DNA from: Spongilla lacustris
Taxonomy: Eukaryota; Porifera; Demospongiae; Spongillida; Spongillidae
Assembly: GCA_949361645.1 (NCBI GenBank)
Contig: OX442435.1
Span: 56,001 to 120,000, forward strand
Direction of reading: 5' to 3'
DNA: 64,000 nucleotides
Positions 54,401-64,000 of this stretch are shown one piece after another. The translations under genes were made by a program, and so were the position numbers. Position 1 is the first letter of the stretch; every line of letters begins with the position of its first letter. The notes beneath the pieces were generated by a model. That model saw only the letters and a list, made by a program, of their open reading frames with translations. It searched no databases and was not told the origin of the DNA.

Positions 54401-57400
54401 CGGATAGCAGACTTCTGACCCTGAGGTGGGCGTGTCCTTTGTACAGCCACACCTCCTTGTCTAACTGCTAACCCACAGGCAGCTGAGTAGACATCTTGTT
54501 GGACTGTGGTACACGGGTAACCCCACCGCCATTGCCCTCCTAGGAAGGGTCTTGGTGAGTTACCACCTCTCCGTCACTTCACCATTACCACCCCTCATCA
54601 CTTCACCATTACCACCCCTCATCACTTCACCATTACCACCCTTCATCACCATTACCACCCCTCATCACTTCACCATTACCACCCCTCATCACTTCACCAT
54701 TACCACCCCTCATCACTTCACCATTACCACCCTTCATCACCATTACCACCCCTCATCACTTCACCATTACCACCCCTCATCACTTCACCATTACCACCCC
54801 TCATCACTTCACCATTACCACCCTTCATCACCATTACCACCCCTCATCACTTCACCATTACCACCCCTCATCACTTCACCATTACCACCCCTCATCACTT
54901 CACCATTACCACCCCTCATCACTTCACCATTACCACCCCTCATCACTTCACCATTACCACCCTTCATCACCATTACCACCCCTCATCACTTCACCATTAC
55001 CACCCCCCATCACTTCACCATTACCACCCCCCATCACTTCACCATTACCACCCCTCATCACTTCACCATTACCACCCCTCATCACTTCACCATTACCACC
55101 CCTCATCACTTCACCATTACCACCCCTCATCACTTCACCATTACCACCCCTCATCACTTCACCATTACCACCCTTCATCACCATTACCACCCCTCATCAC
55201 TTCACCATTACCACCCCCATCACTTCACCATTACCACCCCCCATCACTTCACCATTACCACCCCTCATCACTTCACCATTACCACCCCTCATCACTTCAC
55301 CATTACCACCCCTCATCACTTCACCATTACCACCCCTCATCACTTCACCATTACCACCCTTCATCACCATTACCACCCCTCATCACTTCACCATTACCAC
55401 CCCCCATCACTTCACCATTACCACCCCTCATCACTTCACCATTACCACCCCTCATCACTTCACCATTACCACCCCTCATCACTTCACCATTACCACCCCT
55501 CATCACTTCACCATTACCACCCTTCATCACCATTACCACCCCTCATCACTTCACCATTACCACCCCTCATCACTTCACCATTACCACCCCTCATCACTTC
55601 ACCATTACCACCCTTCATCACCATTACCACCCCTCATCACTTCACCATTACCACCCCTCATCACTTCACCATTACCACCCCTCATCACTTCACCATTACC
55701 ACCCTTCATCACCATTACCACCCCTCATCACTTCACCATTACCACCCCTCATCACTTCACCATTACCACCCCTCATCACTTCACCATTACCACCCCTCAT
55801 CACTTCACCATTACCACCCCTCATCACTTCACCATTACCACCCTTCATCACCATTACCACCCCTCATCACTTCACCATTACCACCCCCCATCACTTCACC
55901 ATTACCACCCCTCATCACTTCACCATTACCACCCCTCATCACCATTACCACCCCTCATCACTTCACCATTACCACCCCTCATCACTTCACCATTACCACC
56001 CCTCATCACTTCACCATTACCACCCTTCATCACTTCACCATTCTCATGCACACACACCTCATCACCGCACATATTCCCACCCCCCATTACCTTCCATCCT
56101 CAATGTCCTCTGTAGCCACTTGGCTTGGTGCAATACTTGGATAGTGAGGACAAGGTAGGTCTGTTGTTCTTCTGTTATTACTATGACATCATCACTTCTG
56201 CATGACAGGTGCCTGAAACAGAAGCTGATCGTATGCACATTCGTGACAATGTCAAGCTTGTTCAGGTTAGGGGTCCCCAGGCTTTGGTCTAGGTGGAGTC
56301 CCCAGGCTTTGGTCTAGGTGGAGTCCCCAGGCTTTAGTCTAGGTGGAGTCCCCAGGCTTTGGATATGATGGTCTTTCCTGTACCACAGAACATCTCCAAC
56401 AAGCGTGTCAGCGCAGTGGAGTCCACCCTCCTCCACTGGAGGTCCAAGCTACGCTCCAAACCACAGCAGCAGCAACAACCTATAACCTTGAGGAAGAGGA
56501 GGCAGATCGTCAGGGTGGAGAAAAACTGGCCCCTATTCTACTACAAGTGAGAGGGGGAGGGACTGTTGTCATGGTTACATGGGTGTGACTGTTGTGTTGC
56601 AGGTTTATGGAGGACCACGCTACGGCTTCTCTCATCTGGAACTTCAAGGTCACTAGCCCCACTATACACCCACATCACACACACACATCACACACCCACA
56701 CATCACACACCCGCACATCACACACCCGCACATCACACACCCACACATCACACACATCACACATGCACACACATCACACAGATGCACACACAGATCTTTC
56801 ACACACCTTCCATTGAATGGGTTTTTCAATCCCCTTGTTCACAGACAAGAGAGGAATTGAGAGAGGCATTGGAGAATGAGATCAGGTCATTCAATGTGGA
56901 CAAGGTAAGCCTTGTACTGTTGTAAGTCATACATAGGCATAAATATTATTACTAAAGAAAGTATTTTTAATGTTGTACAGACTGTCATCTGAGTAAGGAA
57001 GTTTAATTACCAAATTTCAATAATCCAGGAGGAATGCAGCTTTAATAACTAGCTGTGATTTTTAATTTTGAGGTTAAGATACCTGATATTAATAATCTTT
57101 TCTTGGTGTGAAATTTAATGTTTGGTTTGCAGGATCTAAGTGCTACCACTGTCATTTCATGGAACTATGTTGAATTTGAAGTTCGATATGAAAGTCTTTC
57201 TGATGAGATAAAGATAGGTGAGTGTCCATCAATCCTCTTCACCTTCCATTAGAGCCTGATGGACCGCCTATTTCTAGTACACTCCAAATATAGCCCACCA
57301 CATGCTCAAGGACGGAAAATACTTGGTGCCCATAGTTGGAAGGGGAAAGAGGGAATTAACCCTAGCTAATGTTCCCCCTAGCTAATGTTCCCCCTAGCTA

Positions 57401-58754
57401 ATGTTAGCTAATGTTCCCCCTAGCTAATGTTAGCTAATGTTCCCCCTAGCTAATGTTCCCCCTAGCTAATGTTAGCTAATGTTCCCCCTAGCTAATGTTA
57501 GCTAATGTTCCCCCTAGCTAATGTTCCCCCTAGCTAATGTTCCCCCTAGCTGATGTTCCCCTAGCTAATGTTCCCCCTAGCTAATGTTCCCCCTAGCTAA
57601 TGTTCCCCCTAGCTAATGTTCCATGTGAGTATGACTCCTAATGGTTCCCTCCTTCCCCACCTCCCCTCTCCTCCCCTCTCCTTTGACCCACAGGTGATTA
57701 CTACCTAAGGCTACTTCTGGAGGAAGGTGGAACTGCTACAAAATTTGTTAAACCGTTAAGTTACATACATGTGCACATATACATAAGTTGCATACATGTG
57801 CACATATACAAGTACATACATGCAGTACACATTCACAGCATACATATGTACCCATATTATACACACATGTGCACACATACACGCAGTACACATTCACAGC
57901 ATACATGCAGTACACATCCATGCACACATATCTGTCATCGTCTTGCGCTTCTCCACAACTGCAGACAAGAGTTCTTCAGTGACCTCTACCACCGCTTCCT
58001 GCTCTCTCCAAAGTCCTCCATGAAGTCCATGTGTCTACAGGCCATGGCCATAGTCTATGGGCAGTGCTACCAGGAGATTGGGCCTTTCAACGACACACCA
58101 TTCATGATGCACAAGTTGGATCAGGTAGGCAACCAGACCTGGTGGCTTTGTGATAGTACTCACTTCTTCCCCCACACTATGTACCCTAACTTCCCCACCA
58201 CCCCCACCCCCCCCCAATGGATCAGTGCCAAGACAGGACTGAGAGGGACAGGCTTATCCTCTTCATAGACAAACTTTTGTACCACAAGCACAACGCTAAA
58301 CTGTTCCTCGATTCCCAAGGCGTCAAAGTGTTCATTGACATCCTCACACTGGCACACCTTCACACCAGCAGGGCCTACATCCCCACACAAACCAACGTGC
58401 TGGAGGCTGCTCCTGACTCCCAACGCGACACAGAGAAGGAGTGGTACTTCAGCAACAAGGAGAAGGAAAAGGAGGGGCCTTACAGCTTCAAGGAGGTCTG
58501 GGCACCCGCCACGTGGGAGTAGGAGCTCATGTGTGTTACTCCCACAGATGAAAGAACTGTGGGCGGAGTCTACCATCAACCAGAAGACTCGTTGCTGGGC
58601 ACAGGGGATGGATGGTTGGAGACCATTGGAGCAGATAGCACAGCTCAAATGGACCTTGTTGGCTACTGGCACTCCACTTCTGAATGAGTCAGAGCTGTCG
58701 GCTCTTATACTTGATATCTTCATTCGTATCTGTCAGTTTTATCCTACAAGGTGT

Positions 58755-58796
<42 letters not shown>

Positions 58797-58987
58797 TGTG
58801 TGTGTGTTTGTGTATGTGTTTGTGTATGTGTTTGTGTATTTGTGTGTGTGTTTGTTTGTGTGTGTTTGTGTGTGTTTGTGTGTGTGTGTTTGTGTGTTTG
58901 TGTGTGTTTGTGTGTGTGTGTGTTTGTGTGTGTGTTTGTGTGTGTGTGTTTGTGTGTGTGTGTGTTGTGTTTGTGTGTATGTGTGTA

Positions 58988-59025
<38 letters not shown>

Positions 59026-62000
59026 TTTTCTTTTTCCTCTTCACATGTTTACACATGTTCTCCACCAGGGAGCCAGATGGGGCTATCGTGAGGCCACTAC
59101 CTCGTGCTAGCAGACAGCTGTCAGAACCTAACACCTTGCCTCACTTGGTGAACATCCTCTTGACCTTTGACCCCAGGCTTGTTGAGAAGGCAGTCACACT
59201 GTTCACCATCATTATGGAGGTATGCCGTAGTACACACCACACATGCACACACATATACACACATCGCACATCCACACACACACCTCACATCACACAATGT
59301 ATGGAAGGCGAAAACTATTATCGTGGGTGCTAATTGAGCGGGAAAATGTTTGCACAAGCTTTTTAATGGCATAGACTCGACCATCCGATAGCTATTGGAC
59401 TTCTCTGCATACAAGTTCATTTGAAGTGGTTTGGACGCTCGACTAGAGAGATGTGTCACAGTGTGTGTGGTCTTTGTACACCTTGGGGTGTCTTTGTACA
59501 CCTTGGGGCGTCTTTGTACACCTTGGGGCGTCTTTGTACACCTTGGGGCGTCTTTGTACACCTTGGGGCGTCTTTGTACATCTTGGGGCGTCGTTCCTTA
59601 GCACTGTGCTGGTGTACATATCACATTCCTTATGGAATATGTCACCTTGAGCTAAGTGTTTTCTCATATATATATGTACATATTGTAATTTGAGTTTCAA
59701 AATTGTTTTGATTTGTATTTATTTATACAATATGGACATGATGTAATGTTGTGTTGTGTCTCCAGGACAACCCACAGCTTCCCAGGATGTTCACCACTGG
59801 TGTGTTCTTCTTCATCATGATGTACACTGGCTCCAATGTCCTGCCCATTGCCAAGTTCCTCAAGTCCACTCACACCAAGCAGTCCTTCAGATCTGATGAT
59901 GTGAGTAGTCATGTGATCCTTGGGGTGTGGTCACTGATCATGTGTTGTCATAGCAACAAGCATCGGACATTATGCAGAGAAGCATTCTGGGATCAGTACT
60001 GCCGGAGGCCATGGTATGGTTCCTGGAAAACTACGGTGAGTGAAGGAATCAATTGGATGGTGGGAGGAGTTATGGGTGGGGCCAAATCAGTTGTGTACAT
60101 ATATATGCAGTTAGCAAGTTGCTTATTGGCTCATGAATGGTTATGAATGGTTATGAATGGTTATGGTTCATGTTTATTCAGATCCCCAAAAGTTCTCTGA
60201 GACTTTCCTGGGTGAGTATGACACTCCTGAGGCGATATGGAGTGGTGAGATGAGGAGACTCATGATTGAGAAGATTGCCGGACACATAGCTGAGTTTTCC
60301 CCTCGTCTTCAGAGCAACACAAGGGCAACATACCAGGTGTGTGGGGGTCCTTCCTCCATCCCACCACACCTCCCATGTCACCTCCTCCCCCTTGCCTCCT
60401 CCCCAGTACTGCTCCATGGCTGTCATCCAGTACCCACAACTGGAGGACGAGCTCTTCTGCAACATCTACTACCTCCGCCACCTGTGCAACACCAGCCTGT
60501 ACCCTGACTGGCCCATCAAGGAACCTGTGAGCACAGAGATATGGGCACATCTTGGCATCCACATGTGTGCTTGTACACACACCACACACACCACACACCA
60601 CACACATACACATCACACACCACACACACACATACACATCACACACCACACACATACACATCACGCACCACACACCACACACACACATACACATCACACA
60701 CCACACACATACACACCACACACATACACACCACACACATACACATCACACACCACACACATACACACATACAAATACACATCACATATACACACACACA
60801 TATAACAATGTAGGTTAAGCTTCTTAAAGACGTGCTTGTGGAGTGGAAGAGAGAGGTGGAGAAGAAGGGACCGGAGATGTCCATAGACCAAGCCTACGAG
60901 ACCCTTGGCTTAGCAGCTGGAACTGGAGGGTAAGTGTGCACTAATTGGGATTACTGTCATGCACTGAACCTCCTCCACACAGCCATGAAGAGGCAGTAGT
61001 GAGGAAGGCATACTTCAAGCTGGCCCAGAAGTACCACCCTGACAAGAACCCTGATGGGGCGGTATGTTGGGAGGGAGGGGGAGGAGGGGGAATACCCTGA
61101 TGGGGCAGTATGTTGGGAGGGGAGGGGGAGGAGGGGGAATACCCTGATGGGGCAGTATGTTGGAAGGGGAGGGGGAGGAGGAATATCCTGATGGGCAGTA
61201 TGTTGGGAGGGGAGGGGGAGGAGGGGGAATACCCTGATGGGGCAGTATGTTGGGAGGGGAGGGGGAGGAGGGAGAATACCCTGATGGGGCAGTATGTTGG
61301 AAGGGGAGGGGGAGGAGGAAATCCTGATGGGGCAATATGTTGGGAGGGGAGGGGGAGGAGGAATACCCTGATGGGGCAGTATGTTGGAAGGGGGAGGGGG
61401 ATGAATAGGGAAGGGGGAGGGGAAGGGTGAATACAATTATACCTGTATGTATAACATAACACTTTTAAAAGTACCCATCATTAATTAGGCAGTCATTGAC
61501 ATGAAGGGGTACATTTGGTAGGTGATAACTAGTACAATATTCACACACTCAAGAAGTGGCTTCATATGGCTTCATATGGCTTCATATGGTTTGCTGCTGC
61601 CACTCTATGCAGGCCATGTTTGATGCTGTCAACAAAGCGTATGAGTTCCTGTGCTCAAGGTCTGCCAAGCGCAGCAAGGGAGCTGACCCTGTGCGCATAG
61701 TCCTGCTGCTCAAGGCCCAGACCATCATCTTCACCCGCTGTGCTGAAGGTAGAGGGATGGGGAAGGTAGAGGGATAGGAAAGGTTAAGGTTCAATTATGG
61801 GGATGTCAGAAGCATGGAGGGGTGGAACTTGCAATACCTTTGACCATGGCTGCACCTTTTCCCTCCCATAACCATGGCGCACCTTTTTCCCTCCCATAAC
61901 CATGGCTGCACCTTTTTCCCTCCCATAACCATGGTCACACTTCCATCTCTCTCCACAGCCTTGAAGCCATACAAGTATGCAGGTTACCCGATGCTGATCA

Positions 62001-64000
62001 AGACCATTGAGAAGGAGACAACAGATAGTGATCTGTTCTCCAAGTCTGCCCCAGTACTCACTGCCGCCAGCGAGGTCGCCTTCCACACCATGGATAACAG
62101 TGCTCTCAATGCCGAAGAGCTGAGGAGGGAGGGGGGCATTCCCGTGAGTTGCCCTGGTAACGCGGTGCAGATGTAATCAGTCTTTCAACCTCAGATACTG
62201 CAAAATGCTTTCACTCGCTGTTTGAACGTCCTGTCGTTGTCGAGCAAACCGGACGATATGGCTGTTCAAGTCTGCACAAACATCTGTCGTTGTTACAGGG
62301 TGTCTGCACAGTTTGAGGCATGCCGTGCGGCCATAGTGGAGGTGCCTAGCATTGTGAAGGATGTGTGCAGAGCTTTGTACTACAAGGTGAGGGGAGAGGG
62401 TGTATGTGTGCCAAGTGTGAAGGCTGTCATGTGACCCTCAGAACCTGCCCAGACTGAACACAGTAGCAGTGCAGAGTGTTGCCATGTTTGCAGCTGACAC
62501 CCACCTGCAAGAGGGTCTTCTCAAGGTATGGGTGGTGGGTGTAATAGGGTTAAAGGTCATCTACAAACGGTTAGAGGTCACCTAGGAAGGTTAGTGATCA
62601 AAGGGTTAGCAGTCATATGTAGAAAGGTTAGCTGTCATATGTAGAAAGGTTAGCTGTCATATGTAGAAGGATTAGCTGTCATATGTACACATGTGCACGA
62701 TGTCATAAGTACAGTGTACGTTACTATCTTGCTTCTTCTGCCCTCAGGCTGGTGTGCTCTTCCATTTAATGCCCTTCCTTTTCAAATATGACTACACGCT
62801 AGCGGAGAGTGGTGTAGAGACCAGTGATGACACACATCAACAGGTTAGTTATGGAGTGGGTTAGTTATGAAGTGGGTTAGTTATGAAGTGGGTTAGTTAT
62901 GGAGTGGGTTAGTTATGGATTGGGTTAGTTATGGAGTGGGTTAGTTATGGATTGGGTTAGTTATGTAGTGGGTTAGTTATGAATTGGGTTAGTTATGAAT
63001 TGGGTTAGTTATGGAGTGGGTTAGTTATGGGGTGGGTTAGTTATGAAGTGGGTTAGTTATGGAGTGGGTTAGTTATGGAGTGGGTTAGTTATGGAGTGGG
63101 TTAGTTATGAAGTGGGTTAGTTATGGAGTGGGTTAGTTATGGAGTGGGTTAGTTATGGAGTGGGTTAGTTATGAACTGGGTTAGTTAAATTGTATGGATT
63201 AGTTTTTATATGTCCAGCTGCTAATCCCCCCCCCCTCCCCTCCATCCCACCCCCAAACAGGAAGTATCCAATTCCCTTGCCAAGGTCACTATTATTGCAG
63301 TGGCAAAGCTGGCTGGTTTGAAAGGTTAGTGGGTGGGGCTGGTTTGAAAGGTTAGTGGGTGGGGCTGGTTTAAAGGTTAGTGGGTGGGGCTCTGTGTGTT
63401 ACATGTTCATGATTAGCTGTTTGAGGTGGTATGAATATGCTTTAAATATTCACTCCCACACTGGGATGTTGTCTCCAGTGGGTGATGACCCAGCCACCCC
63501 AGCAAATCACCTCATTCACACCATCCTGAGAGCAACCCTCACACCACACGTGGTCAAGCTGATCACCAGAATAACCCCTGGAGAGGTGTGTGGTCCTCTT
63601 CCCCAGACCTTGCCTTGTTAACCATTACACTGTCCAACAGGTGTTGAAAGTCCTTAACTCCAACACGGAGAACCCATATCTGATATGGGACAACAGGACG
63701 AGGGCGGAGCTCAACAAGTACTTGGAGGAACAGCAGCAAAGCATCATGAGATCTGTGAGCAATATGGCCGCCCATGGGGGCAATATGGCCGCCCATGGTG
63801 GCAATATGGCCGCCCATAGAATGCAGTGCCCCACCCCCAACTGTCTGCTCCCTTCCTCCACAGGGTGACTGTGACCCAACCTTTGGTGAGCAGTTTACCT
63901 TTGATGTTCTCAGAGATGAGCTGGTTGTGGGCGAGGTGTACATTAGAGTGTACAATGACCAACCTACATTTGTGCTGGAGGTGGGTCCTGTTGCTATGAC
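50093..64000 (+). CDS. DNAJC13: DNAJC13/RME-8 (3' end outside window)
   Basis: RME-8 is a large endosomal J-domain protein that recruits HSC70 and acts with retromer and WASH in sorting. The start ATG is at 50093 ([20 protein letters not shown]), spliced to [20 protein letters not shown]. The N-terminal PH-like region continues through exons at 50640-51610. Armadillo-type helical segments include [58 protein letters not shown] and [16 protein letters not shown]-like segment ([20 protein letters not shown], 58440; [14 protein letters not shown], 58590) and [20 protein letters not shown] (59765) follow. The J domain has [12 protein letters not shown] (60880) and [14 protein letters not shown] (HPD at about 61035-61043). 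After it come [20 protein letters not shown] and [20 protein letters not shown]. The last exon seen ends NDQPTFVLE at about 63980. Colinear with human DNAJC13. Introns contain the largest minisatellites of the window. Confidence 0.95.
51375..51448. repeat. (GT)n microsatellite
   Basis: About 36 GT dinucleotides directly before a TAG acceptor of DNAJC13 (exon [13 protein letters not shown]). Confidence 0.95.
51637..52225 (+). repeat. 20-bp array CCTTGGCCCCATCCCTCTCT
   Basis: About thirty copies, with shortened forms, in a DNAJC13 intron. It is followed by a CT-rich tract to 52470 (CTCCCTCCTTCC) that runs into the acceptor CCTAG. The long open frames on both strands are read-through of the period. 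Confidence 0.92.
52718..52860 (+). repeat. 36-bp array copying a DNAJC13 splice acceptor
   Basis: Units of GGATGTGTATGTGCTTATGT plus GTGTGCATGTGTATAG. The true acceptor TATAG and exon start GGATGCAC (52853-52865) look like the last copy; upstream copies end TATAG and continue GGATGTG. Confidence 0.85.
53830..54045 (+). repeat. GGGAGGGGCTGGAGGGAACTA array
   Basis: Degenerate units of about 21-36 bp filling a DNAJC13 intron, starting within about 15 bp of the donor GTAAGT. Confidence 0.85.
54572..56043 (+). repeat. 1.47-kb minisatellite CACTTCACCATTACCACCCCTCAT
   Basis: About sixty 24-bp units with interspersed units lacking the CACTT module fill the DNAJC13 intron at 54555-56114. The flanking exons (IALLGRVL and [13 protein letters not shown]) join as in human DNAJC13, so the 530-residue open frame across the array is not coding. 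Confidence 0.95.
57362..57622 (+). repeat. 16-bp array TTCCCCCTAGCTAATG
   Basis: About sixteen copies, some reduced to TTAGCTAATG, in a DNAJC13 intron. Each unit contains an acceptor-like CCCCCTAG. Confidence 0.9.
58752..59028. repeat. GT-rich microsatellite of about 270 bp
   Basis: Long imperfect GT run with GTTT interruptions, in a DNAJC13 intron, followed by a T-rich tract. Confidence 0.95.
59466..59592 (+). repeat. 20-bp array GTCTTTGTACACCTTGGGGC
   Basis: Six near-identical units in a DNAJC13 intron upstream of the DNPQLPRMF exon. Confidence 0.9.
60570..60812. repeat. CACACCACACACATACACAT array
   Basis: Degenerate CA-rich array in the DNAJC13 intron before the exon [13 protein letters not shown]. 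Confidence 0.9.
61050..61400 (+). repeat. About 47-bp array copying the J-domain exon end plus donor
   Basis: The exon end CCCTGATGGGGCG and donor GTATGTTGGG (61062) are followed by seven intron units, each containing CCTGATGGGGCAGTATGTTGG plus a purine-rich filler. Confidence 0.92.
62844..63188 (+). repeat. 16-bp array whose unit is the splice donor
   Basis: About twenty-one units of GTTAGTTATGGAGTGG. The first unit is the actual donor after the exon ending THQQ, so each unit begins with a GTTAGT donor-like hexamer. Confidence 0.92.
63763..63818 (+). repeat. 21-bp CAATATGGCCGCCCATGGGGG triplication
   Basis: Three copies starting 6 bp after the exon ending QQSIMRS (donor GTGAGC). Confidence 0.85.

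Noticed and set aside
54552..56144. 530-residue open frame rich in His, Pro, Thr, Ser
   Set aside because: It is a 24-bp minisatellite (a multiple of three, so no stops arise) inside a DNAJC13 intron. The flanking exons join exactly as in the known protein.

Overview
This is eukaryotic nuclear DNA from a compact animal genome. At least fourteen spliced protein-coding genes lie in 64 kb, on both strands, with short GT-AG introns and intergenic gaps often of only 40-130 bp. The gene set is metazoan in character: inversin, BBS9, TRAK/HAP1-like, a calcium-channel beta-type MAGUK, an ABCA full transporter, villin, ANKIB1, DRC5 and DNAJC13. Compactness, short introns and sequence divergence suggest an early-branching animal, plausibly a sponge. 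That is an inference; no taxon-specific marker was seen.

Layout: 3' part of a La/SSB gene (+, to 1620); inversin (+, 2279-7699); a full ABCA transporter (-, 8038-17980); a CACNB-like SH3-GK protein (-, 18187-19468); DNAJC7 (-, 19537-22312); ANKIB1 RBR ubiquitin ligase (+, 22679-30778); BBS9 (+, 30902-35672); villin (+, 35814-39342); a TRAK/HAP1-like coiled-coil protein (-, 39460-42704); an unrecognised coiled-coil protein (+, 42755-46150); a tiny NDUFB2-like gene (+, 46193-46437); an unrecognised single-pass membrane protein with 28 cysteines in its tail (-, 46539-47269); eIF1 (+, 47397-47920); DRC5/TCTE1 (-, 47989-49972); and DNAJC13/RME-8 (+, 50093 to beyond the window end). Three genes (inversin, BBS9, DRC5) are ciliary, and two of them carry RFX X-box-like sites just upstream. 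No shared pathway links the rest; the close packing looks like general genome compaction.

The most unusual property is the introns. Dozens are filled by minisatellites, and many arrays start at the 5' splice site. In several introns each unit contains a copy of the end of the exon plus the splice donor (clearest at 7248-7340, 14943-15150, 44700-44815 and 61050-61400). One ABCA intron is a 6-nt donor, 110 perfect copies of a CCCCT pentamer (sense strand) and a 25-nt acceptor segment. Many long open frames in the window are only these arrays being read through and are not genes.
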